A DNA stretch of 64,000 nt from HGM13862 sp031553915 (GTDB lineage Bacteria > Bacillota > Dehalobacteriia > UBA4068): contig JAVBKT010000003.1 of NCBI GenBank assembly GCA_031553915.1, forward strand, positions 175,541 to 239,540. Direction: 5' to 3'. Positions 16,656 to 25,831 of the stretch are shown piece after piece. Position 1 is the stretch's first letter, and every line of letters starts with the position of its first letter. The position numbers and the translations under genes are program-made. A model generated the notes under the pieces. It had not been told where the DNA came from. It searched no databases and saw nothing but the letters and a program-made list of their open reading frames with translations.

Positions 16656-17336
16656 TTATACAATCTGCCAATTCTTTAAGAATTCCGCGGCAATTTCCGT
16701 TTGCGGAGCATGGATAATCTGCTCCGGCGGGCCTGCTTCGACAATCTCACCCTGATGCAGCAAAATCAAGACATCCGCTAATCTTTGCGCCTGCGCCAAA
16801 GAGTGGGTGGCAAAAACCAGCACACTCTGATGAGCCGCGCAATATTGCAGCAGTTCTTTTTCTATTTTCTCACTGGCGGCAATATCCATAGCAGAGGTTG
16901 GCTCATCCAGCAACAGCAGTGGATGCGGCGCAACCAGCATCCGGGCAAAGGCAATACGCTGCGACTCGCCGCCGGAAAGCCGCGAGCCTCTCGCCGCGGC
17001 AAAGGGGAGCATATCAACCCGTTCCAGGGCCTGACGCACCAAGTCTGGCTGAGCATTTTTTTCTTTACAAGCTATTTGAATATTTTTCGCCACAGAAAAA
17101 TCATAAATATACGGCTTTTGCGGCATATAGCCTATTTGTTTTTTGAGCTCATGGTCGCATTCTACCATACCGCTGTCCGGCTTAATCACCCCGGCCAAAA
17201 CGCGCAGAAGCGTTGTTTTCCCCGAGCCGTTAGCGCCAACCAAGGCATAACGCTGGCCCGGTTCAAAGCTAAAAGAAGGGATATTGAGCACACAACGCTC
17301 AGCATATTTTTTAGTAATAGCGGATATTTTCAGCAT
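16656..17336 (-). CDS. tupC: Tungstate ABC transporter ATP-binding protein TupC
   Basis: A 226-residue ABC ATPase with Walker A GANGSGKTT, Q-loop GYMPQKP, signature LSGGESQR, Walker B LLLDEPTSAMD and switch His ATHS. It powers oxyanion import through TupB. Its start ATG overlaps the tupB stop by one base (TGATG), so they are coupled. Assignment to tungstate rests on TupA in the same operon and the neighbouring tungsten enzyme genes. Confidence 0.9.
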   Translation of the reverse strand: MLKISAITKKYAERCVLNIPSFSFEPGQRYALVGANGSGKTTLLRVLAGVIKPDSGMVECDHELKKQIGYMPQKPYIYDFSVAKNIQIACKEKNAQPDLVRQALERVDMLPFAAARGSRLSGGESQRIAFARMLVAPHPLLLLDEPTSAMDIAASEKIEKELLQYCAAHQSVLVFATHSLAQAQRLADVLILLHQGEIVEAGPPEQIIHAPQTEIAAEFLKNWQIV

Positions 17337-18019
17337 CAGCGCTCGCTCCTTTCTTTCAAGTAATAGGCCAGGCAGGTGATAATAAAGGCGATAATCAACA
17401 GCACTATCCCTAAGGCAATTGCCATATCAAAATTACCTTTATTGGTTTCAAGCACAATAGCGGTAGTCATCACCCGTGTTTTATACTGAATATTGCCGCC
17501 AACTATTTGCGCCGCGCCGACCTCGGATATAGCGCGGCCAAAGCCGGTGAAAAGCACAGAAAACAAACTGCTGCGGCACTCGTACAGGGTATATAAAAGC
17601 TGTTTGCCGCGCGGCAGCCCGATGCCCCAGGCCGTTTCTTGGAGCAGTGAAAAGCGCGATGACACCATGGAAGCGGTCAGCCCCATAGCAATAGGGGTAA
17701 TCAGGATCACCTGCGCTGTGACCATTGCCGTTACACTATAGAGGAGCTTAAACTCCCCAAGCGGGCCGGAGCGCGACAAGAGAAAAAACACTAACAGGCC
17801 CGCCACCACTGGTGGCAGACCCATTAGCGTATGAACAATTCTCATCAGGATACGTTTACCTCTAAAATCATATATCCCAATTAAAGTACCCAGCGGAATA
17901 CCCAAAGCAACAGAAATAAAAGTGCTGGTCAGGCTCATTTTCAAGGTGACAGCAATGATCTGCCTCAGCTCGGGGTTACTTCCAAACAGCAGGTTGATAG
18001 TTTCTTGTAGAACCTCCAT
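17336..18019 (-). CDS. tupB: Tungstate ABC transporter permease TupB
   Basis: A 227-residue inner-membrane permease with about five to six helices. The cytoplasmic EAA-type loop is visible as WGIGLPRGKQLLYTL...GFGRAISEVGAAQIVGG, typical of TupB/ModB-class permeases. It partners with TupC (ATPase) and TupA (binding lipoprotein). It follows tupA by 32 bases and overlaps tupC by one base. It ends in TGA, which shows that TGA is a normal stop in this genome. Confidence 0.9.
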   Translation of the reverse strand: MEVLQETINLLFGSNPELRQIIAVTLKMSLTSTFISVALGIPLGTLIGIYDFRGKRILMRIVHTLMGLPPVVAGLLVFFLLSRSGPLGEFKLLYSVTAMVTAQVILITPIAMGLTASMVSSRFSLLQETAWGIGLPRGKQLLYTLYECRSSLFSVLFTGFGRAISEVGAAQIVGGNIQYKTRVMTTAIVLETNKGNFDMAIALGIVLLIIAFIITCLAYYLKERSER

Positions 18020-18051
18020 GTTGCCTTTCTCCTAAAGCAACTCAATAATAA

Positions 18052-18927
18052 TTATTCTCCGATGAAGAACAACTGCTGACCATAATCAGCTACACCGTAT
18101 TCAGCTATCATCTGGCTAGCTTTGTCGGAAGTCATCCACTCGATGAAGGCATTGGCGCCATCAATGTTGGTATCCGTCCATTTGTCAGTAGAAATAGCGA
18201 TCATGGAATAGGTGTTTTTCAATTCGGCAGATTCTTCTAAGAGGATGGCCAAGGTATCTTTCAGCTCATGAGAGAGATAGGTAGCTTTGTCGGTTAAGGT
18301 ATAGGCCTGCTCTTCAGATGCCATATTGATAACCGCACCCATACCAGCGCCGGCAGAAATATACCAGGTGTCTATTGCCGGGTCAGGAGTAATTTCCGCT
18401 GTTGCCCAAATTGCCAGCTCAGCTTTATGGGTACCACTGTCATCGCCGCGGGAGATAAATTCATAATCGCCGTCAGCGATAGCAGCAAAGGCAGCGGCTG
18501 CATCGGCAGCGTCTTTGACGCCGGCAGGATCATCAGCCGGGCCAACAATGACAAAATAGTTGTGCATAAAAGGAACGCGCTCTACGCCATAGCCTTCAGC
18601 AATAAATTCTTCTTCAGCAGCTTTGGCATGCACCAGCAGCACATCAGCATCGCCGGTACGTCCTTTTTCAATAGCAGCGCCAGTGCCGGCAGAAGTGATT
18701 TCCAGGGTATAGCCGGTGTCAGCCTCAAAGGCAGCCTGCAAATACGGCAGCAAGCCGGAATCATTGACAGAAGTGGTGGTTGAGACCCGGATAACAGGGT
18801 TTTCCGGAGTAACAACATCAACCGGATTATCAGCATCCGGATCCACCGGCGGTTCTTCCGCGGGTGTGCAGGCAACCAGCCCAAAGCATAACATTAAAGC
18901 AAGAAGAACAATAAGTAATTTTTTCAT
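18052..18927 (-). CDS. tupA: Tungstate-binding lipoprotein TupA
   Basis: A 291-residue extracytoplasmic solute-binding protein. The signal peptide ends in a lipobox GLVAC (cysteine near residue 20), followed by an acidic, proline-rich linker. The mature domain opens with VSTTTSVNDSGLL: the TTTS motif is the recognised hallmark of tungstate-specific TupA, in contrast to ModA and WtpA. SRGDDSGTH further on is also typical. The ATG at 18927 has GGGAGGA upstream. It is the first gene of tupABC and convergent with the moeA operon. A palindrome sits in its promoter spacer (18980-18991). Confidence 0.93.
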   Translation of the reverse strand: MKKLLIVLLALMLCFGLVACTPAEEPPVDPDADNPVDVVTPENPVIRVSTTTSVNDSGLLPYLQAAFEADTGYTLEITSAGTGAAIEKGRTGDADVLLVHAKAAEEEFIAEGYGVERVPFMHNYFVIVGPADDPAGVKDAADAAAAFAAIADGDYEFISRGDDSGTHKAELAIWATAEITPDPAIDTWYISAGAGMGAVINMASEEQAYTLTDKATYLSHELKDTLAILLEESAELKNTYSMIAISTDKWTDTNIDGANAFIEWMTSDKASQMIAEYGVADYGQQLFFIGE

Positions 18928-18967
18928 AAATAATCCTCCCAAAACTATTTGTTTTAACAACATTATT

Positions 18968-18997
18968 ATTGTACTAGATAGAATGCATTCTTGTAAA
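18968..18997 (-). promoter_or_regulatory. tupA promoter with palindromic operator in the spacer
   Basis: On the minus strand TTTACA (18992-18997) and TACAAT (18968-18973) are spaced by 18 bases. The spacer contains the perfect 12-bp palindrome AGAATGCATTCT (18980-18991). A repressor bound there would block RNA polymerase, which suggests tungstate- or molybdate-responsive control. Confidence 0.55.
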
Positions 18998-19314
18998 GGG
19001 ATATATCATAAAAAACATAACCCATATTTCATCAATTAACATACAGTTAGCATACAATTATTATTTGTATTGCGAACTATATTTGTATCTGTCTCCTACA
19101 AGATTGATCTATAGAGGTCAGTAAGGTTTTGTATGACACTTAGTTTCTCCATGATAACTAAGTGCATTGCGTATCCTCTTTTTACTCCGATATGATATAA
19201 TCAGTTTAACTGGTGTTGGCATAAGGCTATGTGCCCTTCGTGAGAATAGCAATGAAAAACAGCAGTGCATGTAAGTATACCAGGATAAATACCTGGAACT
19301 AAGGAGATACCATA
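18998..19314. other. Intergenic region upstream of the methyltransferase
   Basis: It holds a 9-bp inverted repeat CACTTAGTT (19137-19145) / AACTAAGTG (19156-19164), a GATATGATATAAT stretch near 19188-19200 that may be a -10 region, and a CCAGG/CCTGG hairpin near 19280-19300 just before the AAGGAG ribosome site. No gene or recognised riboswitch was seen. Confidence 0.4.
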
Positions 19315-19917
19315 ATGGCAAATATCGATAAATTTGATGCTATAGCCAGCGCCTATGATACCCCGGAACGGATCAAAATTGCCAAAATTATTATAAGCGA
19401 AATCCGCGGCTGTATTACTGACGCACAAGACAAGACAGCAATAGACTTTGGCTGCGGCACCGGGCTTATCGGCCTAGATTTGCTCGACGACTTTCAATCC
19501 GTTTTATTTATAGACGCTTCGCTTAAGATGGTGCAAGTGGTAAAAGAAAAAATCGAGCAATCCCAAATAGCTAATGCCGCTGCCCTGTGCTATAATTTGG
19601 AGGAGAGCCCTCCTGGCGATATGAAAGCCGATTATATCATCTTAGGGCAGGTGCTCCTGCATATTCGTGACATTGAGCCATTCTTAGAAAAACTAAGCGC
19701 AATGCTGAATATTGGCGGACATCTGATCATCGTCGACTTTAATAAAAACGACGCTGTTGTGTCTCAGGAAATCCATAATGGTTTTGAGCAGGGAGAGCTG
19801 GGCGCTCTTTTAATACAAATGGGATTTCACAGCATTAAGTCCAGAACTTTTTATCATGGTGAGAAAATCTTTTGCAACGAGGATGCCTCGCTGTTTCTGT
19901 TGGAGACAAGAAAATAA
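19315..19917 (+). CDS. Class I SAM-dependent methyltransferase
   Basis: A 200-residue protein with the Rossmann methyltransferase fold: motif I AIDFGCGTGLIGLDL, the acidic end of strand 2 (FIDAS), motif II region ADYIILGQVLLHI, and GGHLIIVDFNKND. The opening FDAIASAYDTPERIKIAK resembles UbiE/COQ5-like and small-molecule methyltransferases. The substrate is unknown. AAGGAG precedes the ATG. A membrane protein of unknown function follows 45 bases downstream on the same strand. Confidence 0.85.
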   Translation: MANIDKFDAIASAYDTPERIKIAKIIISEIRGCITDAQDKTAIDFGCGTGLIGLDLLDDFQSVLFIDASLKMVQVVKEKIEQSQIANAAALCYNLEESPPGDMKADYIILGQVLLHIRDIEPFLEKLSAMLNIGGHLIIVDFNKNDAVVSQEIHNGFEQGELGALLIQMGFHSIKSRTFYHGEKIFCNEDASLFLLETRK

Positions 19918-19962
19918 GCGCCTTACTACCTCCAAGAGAAGATAGGCGTAAAAAGGTAACAT

Positions 19963-20442
19963 ATGGGACATTTAGGGTTTTCCTATATAGGTTTGCTTTA
20001 CCTGCTGATGCTTTTTATACCCAATATCCTGTGGACAAAAAAGCAGCCGCAAAGCTATGATCCGTCCGCGGAGAACAAGCTGCTTCTGGCTTGCGAGCGC
20101 ATCGGGCAGGTAAGCGTCAGCTGCTGCCTGCTTATATTCAGCGATTTTAATCTCAAACAATTGACGCCATGGAGCTTATGGCTGATTGTTTCCCTGCTCC
20201 TGATGCTGATTTATGAACTATTCTGGTTCAGATATTTCAAAAATCCGACACTTGAAAACTTTTACTGTCCATTCTGGGGTATTCCTGTACCAGGAGCCAG
20301 TTTGCCGGTTATAGCCTGCCTGTTGCTGGGCATTTATGGAAAAGTCATCTGGCTGATAGCCGCAATCATCCTTCTTGGCATCGGCCATATTGGAATTCAT
20401 ATTCAGCACTTACAAAAAATTACAACGAAGGAGAACGGATAA
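19963..20442 (+). CDS. Small integral membrane protein, unknown function
   Basis: A 159-residue protein with about four to five hydrophobic helices and a conserved-looking YYELFWFRYFKNPTLE-type aromatic segment (near residues 88-103) before a short GIPVPGA loop. I do not recognise the family with confidence; similar small proteins occur in Clostridia. It follows the methyltransferase and its last codons contain the ribosome site (AAGGAG) of the decayed gene that follows. Confidence 0.6.
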   Translation: MGHLGFSYIGLLYLLMLFIPNILWTKKQPQSYDPSAENKLLLACERIGQVSVSCCLLIFSDFNLKQLTPWSLWLIVSLLLMLIYELFWFRYFKNPTLENFYCPFWGIPVPGASLPVIACLLLGIYGKVIWLIAAIILLGIGHIGIHIQHLQKITTKENG

Positions 20443-20622
20443 TAAATTTTTCACTGTTTATCAATTTTGACGGCGAATGCCAAGAAGCAATCAACTTTTA
20501 TTTCCGAAAGCACTCCGCTCACTGTGCTTTGCGTGAGTATGAAAAGCTATACCATATTTTTAAACAAAATATAGTTGCAAATAGCCGCCACGCTTTGCGT
20601 GGCGGCTATTTGCAACTATATT
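20439..20622 (+). pseudogene. Remnant of a VOC/PhnB-like (glyoxalase superfamily) gene
   Basis: The translation in this frame reads NFSLFINFDGECQEAINFY, the standard N-terminus of PhnB-like VOC proteins, and then loses resemblance after about 20-25 residues. The start codon is missing: the position that should hold ATG is ATA, although AAGGAG lies at the right distance upstream in the previous gene. The frame then runs into a 25-bp perfect inverted repeat and stops at 20620-20622. Both the lost start and the missing C-terminal three quarters mark it as decayed. Confidence 0.7.
20569..20621. repeat. 25-bp perfect inverted repeat (long hairpin)
   Basis: The 25 bases at 20569-20593 are the exact reverse complement of 20597-20621, with a TTT loop. 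There is no T-run after it. The apex CACGC-TTT-GCGTG is shared with the terminator at 768-800. It lies where the VOC-like gene loses homology, so it may be a small inserted element or a very strong terminator-like structure. Confidence 0.8.
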
Positions 20623-20738
20623 AACCCTTAGGGGAGGAAAAATTGTCTCTTTTAATAATTTATATAAAATTGAACGCCTGATACGGCAAGCTCTATCGGT
20701 CATTCAATGTATACTTAACGGTTATGCCGCAACTGCCG

Positions 20739-21206
20739 CTATTCGGCCTTTTGCTCGTCGTCACTAATCAAATAGACTTTTTGTTTGAAATCCTCAACAT
20801 TATGCTCATACTCCTCATCCATCAGAGAGGAGTTAATAATAAAATCAGCGGTGGCAACATTATTGGCAATCGGGATATCATAGACAGCTGCAATCCTGAG
20901 CAGTGCTTTTACATCCGGGTCATGCGGTTGGGATTCCAGCGGATCCCAAAAGAAAATGACAAAATCAATTTTCCCCTCGACAATGCGGGAGCCAATCTGC
21001 AAATCGCCGCCCAGAGGGCCGCTATTATACATTTTAACGGGTAAGCCGGTTTGTTGATGAATGAGGCTGCCGGTGGTGCCGGTGCCGCATAAAAAATGCT
21101 GGGAAAGTATCTCCTTATTCTTCTCTGCCCATTGAATAAGCTCCGCTTTCTTTCCATCATGCGCAATCAGCGCTATTCTTTTAATCTTTTCAATCTTCAA
21201 TTTCAT
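20739..21206 (-). CDS. mgsA: Methylglyoxal synthase
   Basis: It converts dihydroxyacetone phosphate to methylglyoxal plus phosphate, a bypass of lower glycolysis under phosphate limitation. The 155-residue protein shows all family landmarks: ALIAHDGKK near residue 12, the phosphate loop GTGTTG near 42, GPLGGDLQIG with the catalytic Asp, and FFWDPLESQPHDPDVKALLR. It stands alone, and nothing in the context adds detail. Confidence 0.95.
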   Translation of the reverse strand: MKLKIEKIKRIALIAHDGKKAELIQWAEKNKEILSQHFLCGTGTTGSLIHQQTGLPVKMYNSGPLGGDLQIGSRIVEGKIDFVIFFWDPLESQPHDPDVKALLRIAAVYDIPIANNVATADFIINSSLMDEEYEHNVEDFKQKVYLISDDEQKAE

Positions 21207-21474
21207 AAATACTCCATTCTTATTTGTTGATCATCTTTTATAATAAAATGCTGTTTTTAACAAATCTCATCAGCAGCATTGTTGATATTAACAGTGTTAG
21301 CGCTAGCTGTCTGGCCTTACGTAGCCTAGTATTATATTCTACAATACCAATTTAACAAGCCTATGTAAAATCCAATACCTGGCTTTGGTAAAGGTTTGGT
21401 AAAATTAACACAAATATTATTTTTGTGATGGCTAATTTGGCTTCTCTCTTTGCAGCATATATTCCACACTGCGC

Positions 21475-23286
21475 CTAACAATCCCCTTTTTGCTGATCTG
21501 CTGCCTGATATTCCAGCAAACTGATCAGCGCAAAGGTATGCGCCAAAGGCTGCTCCGCGGCATTGTCTGCCAAAAATCCCAGCTGTTTATCCCACTCTTC
21601 CTGCCACAGCGGCTCTTTGGTCAGGCTTGCCAGATGCAGCAAAACACTGCCCATCACAGAATTGCCGGATGGCAAAGCGCCGTCATAGCTTTCTTGGGGG
21701 CGGAATAATAGTTTTTCTGCACGCGCGGAGGTCATAAAAAAGCCCCCCTTGCTATCGGCAAAATCACTGATAGCAGTTCTGGCCACGCTTTCTGCCTGCT
21801 CCAGATATGATTTATCCTCTGTGCTTTGATGAAGCTCCAGATAAGCCCAGGCCAAAAAGGCGTAATCATCGAGAAGACCAGCGCCTTTGGCCTCACCCTC
21901 GCGCCAGCTGATCTGCAGCTGATTCTCTGTTAATAAATTTTCTTCGATAAAGCTGAGCGCTCGTTTGGCGCTTTGCAGATACCCTTCTTTTCCCAATACG
22001 CTATAGGCTTTCACATGGGCAACTATCATTAAGGCATTCCAGGAAGTCAACACTTTATCATCCTTATGCAGCGGCATTCTCCACAGGCGGTACTGATAGA
22101 GCTTATCATACATTGGCAATGCCTGCTCCTGGATGTCAAAAGCCTGATTATTGTTGATCAGATTAGGGATATTTTTGCCCTCAAAATTGCCGTCCACACT
22201 AATATCAAACTGCTGGCAGAACCATGCGCCATCTTCTTCGCCCAATACCTGCTTGACCTCATCTACGCTCCACAGATAGTATTTGCCCTCGCTCCCCTCG
22301 CTGTCCGCATCCTGGGCGCTGAAAAAGCCGTCTGCCGCAGAAGTCATTTCGCGGCGAATATAACAAAGCGTTTTTTCCGCGAACTGCCGATACAAGTCTT
22401 TTTTAGTCAGCTGATAGGTCTCTAACAACGCTATAATCAGCAAGGCATTATCATAAAGCATTTTTTCAAAATGCGGCGCCAGCCAGCGGCTATCCGTGGC
22501 ATAGCGGCAAAAACCCCAGCCGATGTGGTCAAAAATACCGCCCTTGATCATCTGCTGCAGCGTTGTCTCCACCATGGTGAGGGCCTCCTCTTCGCCAGTG
22601 GCCTGATAATAACGCAGCAGCAACATCAGAGTATGCGGCATGGGGAATTTGGGCGCACGGCTGAAACCGCCATAATGGGGCTGGAAACTGCTTTTTAGCT
22701 GTGAATACGCTCTCTCAACAAGCTCCCTACTCAAAGGAGCATCGGCAAGATTAGGGGTTGCCGGAGCATGGTTAATTATGCTTTCTCTGATTTGGGCCGC
22801 TCTTTGCTCAATTTGCTCACGGGAATTGTGCCAGCTATCATTAACCTGATTAAGCAAATCAAGCAGACCCATCTGCCCGCGGCTCTCCTCTTTGGGCAAA
22901 TAGGTGGCCACGAAAAAAGGCGTCATATCCGGCAGCAGCAAGGCAGTGAGCGGCCAGCCGCCGCTGCCGGTCATGGCCTGACAAAGCTGCATATATACCG
23001 CGTCAATATCCGGCCGCTCTTCGCGGTCAACCTTGATCGAGATATAATGCTGATTCAAACAGTCCGCCACCTGCTGATCCTCGAAAGACTGATGCGCCAT
23101 CACATGACACCAATGGCAGGTAGAATAGCCAATAGAGAGAAAAACCAGCTTATCCTCAGCCTTGGCCGCGGCAAAAGCCTCTGCGCACCATGGCCACCAA
23201 TCAACCGGATTATCCGCGTGCTGGAGCAGATAGGGAGATTTTTCTTGGCTGAGTCTGTTGCTGGACCTTTGTTGTGGGTTTGACAT
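21475..23286 (-). CDS. Thioredoxin-domain protein of the YyaL / DUF255 (spermatogenesis-associated 20) family
   Basis: A 603-residue protein. Residues about 5-165 form a thioredoxin-like domain with the redox motif STCHWCHVM and the family signatures SPYLLQHADNPVDW and DREERPDID. The rest is an alpha-barrel like those of N-acylglucosamine epimerases and six-hairpin glycosidases (SCAPKFP-like APKFPMPHTL, FHFEKMLYDNA-like HFEKMLYDNA, WNALMI). The function is uncertain. The ATG at 23286 is preferred to one nine codons upstream because GCGAGG lies before it. The upstream region carries a short copy of the CATTAGGGAT motif (23306-23320). Confidence 0.88.
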   Translation of the reverse strand: MSNPQQRSSNRLSQEKSPYLLQHADNPVDWWPWCAEAFAAAKAEDKLVFLSIGYSTCHWCHVMAHQSFEDQQVADCLNQHYISIKVDREERPDIDAVYMQLCQAMTGSGGWPLTALLLPDMTPFFVATYLPKEESRGQMGLLDLLNQVNDSWHNSREQIEQRAAQIRESIINHAPATPNLADAPLSRELVERAYSQLKSSFQPHYGGFSRAPKFPMPHTLMLLLRYYQATGEEEALTMVETTLQQMIKGGIFDHIGWGFCRYATDSRWLAPHFEKMLYDNALLIIALLETYQLTKKDLYRQFAEKTLCYIRREMTSAADGFFSAQDADSEGSEGKYYLWSVDEVKQVLGEEDGAWFCQQFDISVDGNFEGKNIPNLINNNQAFDIQEQALPMYDKLYQYRLWRMPLHKDDKVLTSWNALMIVAHVKAYSVLGKEGYLQSAKRALSFIEENLLTENQLQISWREGEAKGAGLLDDYAFLAWAYLELHQSTEDKSYLEQAESVARTAISDFADSKGGFFMTSARAEKLLFRPQESYDGALPSGNSVMGSVLLHLASLTKEPLWQEEWDKQLGFLADNAAEQPLAHTFALISLLEYQAADQQKGDC

Positions 23287-23362
23287 TAAAAATAACCTCG
23301 CTGGCTTAGTCATTAGGGATATAGTATGCTCTTAATCAGCAAATCTAATCTGTTTTTATACA

Positions 23363-23396
23363 AAAAGAGCAGGCGTAAAAGCAGGCCTGCTCTTTT
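23363..23396 (-). terminator. Terminator of the SLH glycosidase gene
   Basis: A perfect 12-bp stem AAAAGAGCAGGC with a 10-nt loop, and a T-run on the minus strand. It lies downstream of the stop at 23432. Confidence 0.85.
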
Positions 23397-23431
23397 ATTA
23401 GCTATATCAATGCAATCACCGGTGCAATTTA

Positions 23432-25702
23432 TTATTGTTCGCTCAAAAAGCGCATTAGCATCGTTGCCACCTCTGCGCGGGTGGCAGTGCCGCGCGGATC
23501 AAGCGTGCCGTCCGGACGGCCGCTGATGATACCCTCAGATACCGCCCATTGCATGGCAGGCAGAGCATAATCATGTGTTGCCGCAGCATCCGCATAAGAA
23601 CTCAGCTCAGCGGCAGCGCTGACATCACTGCCGCTGCTCTTGGCATAGCGGTAAAGGATGCTGGCTATCTGCTCACGCGTCACATTCTGCAGCGGGCCAA
23701 AGCTGCCGTCGCCAAAGCCCTGGACAATATCATTACTTGCAGCCCAGGCTACAGCATCGCTATACCAGAGGCCAGTGGCGACGTCACTAAAGGCTAGGCT
23801 GCCGCCGGCAGGCAAACCAGCCGCACGGTGCAGGACAGTGACGATCATCGCCCTGTTCATAAAGCCGCCGGGGCTGAACAAATTATCCCCGGTGCCGGTG
23901 AAAAGACCGCGGCCAGCCACAAACTCTACTGCGCTATAGCACCAAGAGGATGGCGGGACATCATCAAAGGTATACTCTCTTTTTACCGTAACCGGCAAAG
24001 TGACGCTGGTTGTGCCGGCGGCAATTTTAATTTGACCGCTGCCCTGAATATCAGCAGCAGTAAACACTCCCTCAGCAGTAATAGCGCCGATATCTCCTTC
24101 CTCATACCACAGGAAACAGCTGTCCGCGCTAAGCAGCGGCAAATGATTATATTGAGCGCTGGCCTTGAGGTCAATGCTCTGCCCGGCCAGGATTTCCAGG
24201 GAAGTTACAGCTGTGCTGGTCGCAGTGTTGACAACACTAATGCTATCCGGATTGGCCACTACCTGCACTGCTACCTCCGCTGCTTTGACCCCGGAGGCAG
24301 ATACGCGTACCTTGCCCTGTGCATTGCCTGTAGAAGAAGCGCTAAATAAACCGCTGTTATCTATGCTGCCCAGGTTAGAATCTGCGCTATACTGAAGATT
24401 AGAGGGCGGGGAGGCAGCCAGGCCGTTTTTGTCCATGGCCAGAGCATTAAACTGCATGTTCGCGCCGGAGAGAATATGCAAACTGAGCGGATAGAGAGTC
24501 AGCTGCTCTGCTGAGCCGCTGCCGCGGGCAGAGCTAACCAGCATAATATAGTTGGTCACGGAACGCTGGCGCCCGTCTGAGGGCTTATTGATCTGCGAAA
24601 TCATGCTTTCGCCGCCATATACCGCATTAAGCGTTGTCGAGCCGCCGCCATCAAGCAGACTGGCTTCCACACAGCCCAGCTCCAGCAGACGCGCTGCAAC
24701 ATCATTCATACCAGCGCCCACGCTATGCCCGCTTTGCCGTCCATCCACCGTATACAATATCATCTGGCCATCAGCCTTGATACCCACTGCCGTGCGCGGT
24801 GCAGTAGTTGTCTCTAGCCCGCTTTCGATAACGCCGTCCGTCACCAGCTTATAGAGAGAGCCAATCGCATGATCAACATCCTGCCAGCCATCGGCGCAGC
24901 TAATATCAAGGGTAATAGTGCCGCCAACTGTCAGCGCGCTCATGCCGGAATGCCGCCATTCATGCGCAGTATCCGCCAGGCTCAGCACCAGCTGGCCCTT
25001 TTGCAGATTGATCGGCTGATTGGTGTGCACAATCTCTTCTACGCGCAGAGTCAGGCTGCAATCAGCAGTCAGCTGATCATTACCCTCAATGGTCAAAATA
25101 GCATTATAGCCGGAAGTCGTAGCATGGGTATCATATGAATAGTCCTCGGTCAAAAGCACGAAATTATCTGCTCCGCGTGTTTTGTTGACTGCTCCCAACC
25201 CATATTCAGTGCCATTGATCATCATCGTCATCCGCATCTGCGGCTTGCCCATGATCACGCTGCCATCCTCGCGGAAACCAATGGCATAATGGCCGCCGTC
25301 AGATGAGCGCAGGATACCGTCTGTGATGACTATACCCAAGGGCTGATAATCAGAAGTATTATAATAATCGCCATTGATACCGCCCAGCACTGTATAGCCC
25401 TGACTCTCAAGCAAAGCAGCCATGCTGGGGAAATCCCCGTAGTTGAGCAGCTTGGAGCCGTATACCACCACCGGGAAGACGCGGGTTTCGCCGTCATAGA
25501 TCAGATAATTCTCCGTGCGGTAATCACTGCCTGTCCAAAAGACACCACGGGAAAGCTGTACCCCGCCGGCAGCCAGAGCGTCATATCCGTCAATTTGTTC
25601 TCCCAAAACCGAAGCCTCGGCCGCGGAAATTGGCAGCAAACAAAATGCTATCGCTAAGAGCAGTATCAGTAATGGTGTAGTCCTGCGCAAATTTTTAGTC
25701 AT
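23432..25702 (-). CDS. Secreted phosphodiester glycosidase (NAGPA-like) with Ig-like region and three SLH domains
   Basis: A 756-residue cell-surface protein. A Sec signal peptide ends near ISAAEA (about residue 30). Residues about 75-300 match the NAGPA domain, which cleaves phosphodiester-linked sugars: GGINGDYYN near the start, ITDGILRSS, and LLDGGGSTTL near its end. A bacterial Ig-like section follows (about 330-510). The last 180 residues are three S-layer homology domains (FDDVPPSSWCYSAVEF, FSDVATGLWYSDAVAW, YADAAATHDYALPAMQW), which anchor proteins to secondary cell-wall polymers. The ATG at 25702 has AGAGGAAG upstream. It is probably the third gene of msrAB-lipoprotein-glycosidase on this strand. 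Confidence 0.88.
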   Translation of the reverse strand: MTKNLRRTTPLLILLLAIAFCLLPISAAEASVLGEQIDGYDALAAGGVQLSRGVFWTGSDYRTENYLIYDGETRVFPVVVYGSKLLNYGDFPSMAALLESQGYTVLGGINGDYYNTSDYQPLGIVITDGILRSSDGGHYAIGFREDGSVIMGKPQMRMTMMINGTEYGLGAVNKTRGADNFVLLTEDYSYDTHATTSGYNAILTIEGNDQLTADCSLTLRVEEIVHTNQPINLQKGQLVLSLADTAHEWRHSGMSALTVGGTITLDISCADGWQDVDHAIGSLYKLVTDGVIESGLETTTAPRTAVGIKADGQMILYTVDGRQSGHSVGAGMNDVAARLLELGCVEASLLDGGGSTTLNAVYGGESMISQINKPSDGRQRSVTNYIMLVSSARGSGSAEQLTLYPLSLHILSGANMQFNALAMDKNGLAASPPSNLQYSADSNLGSIDNSGLFSASSTGNAQGKVRVSASGVKAAEVAVQVVANPDSISVVNTATSTAVTSLEILAGQSIDLKASAQYNHLPLLSADSCFLWYEEGDIGAITAEGVFTAADIQGSGQIKIAAGTTSVTLPVTVKREYTFDDVPPSSWCYSAVEFVAGRGLFTGTGDNLFSPGGFMNRAMIVTVLHRAAGLPAGGSLAFSDVATGLWYSDAVAWAASNDIVQGFGDGSFGPLQNVTREQIASILYRYAKSSGSDVSAAAELSSYADAAATHDYALPAMQWAVSEGIISGRPDGTLDPRGTATRAEVATMLMRFLSEQ

Positions 25703-25831
25703 ATCTTCCTCTTGTCCTCCTCTATCCGACAAACACTAGCCTGTCCCGACAATTTTCTTCTCTTTATCATAGCAGGTTTGCCAACAAATTGCCATAATAA
25801 TAGCTACATATACATAGCCTTGCTGATATTA

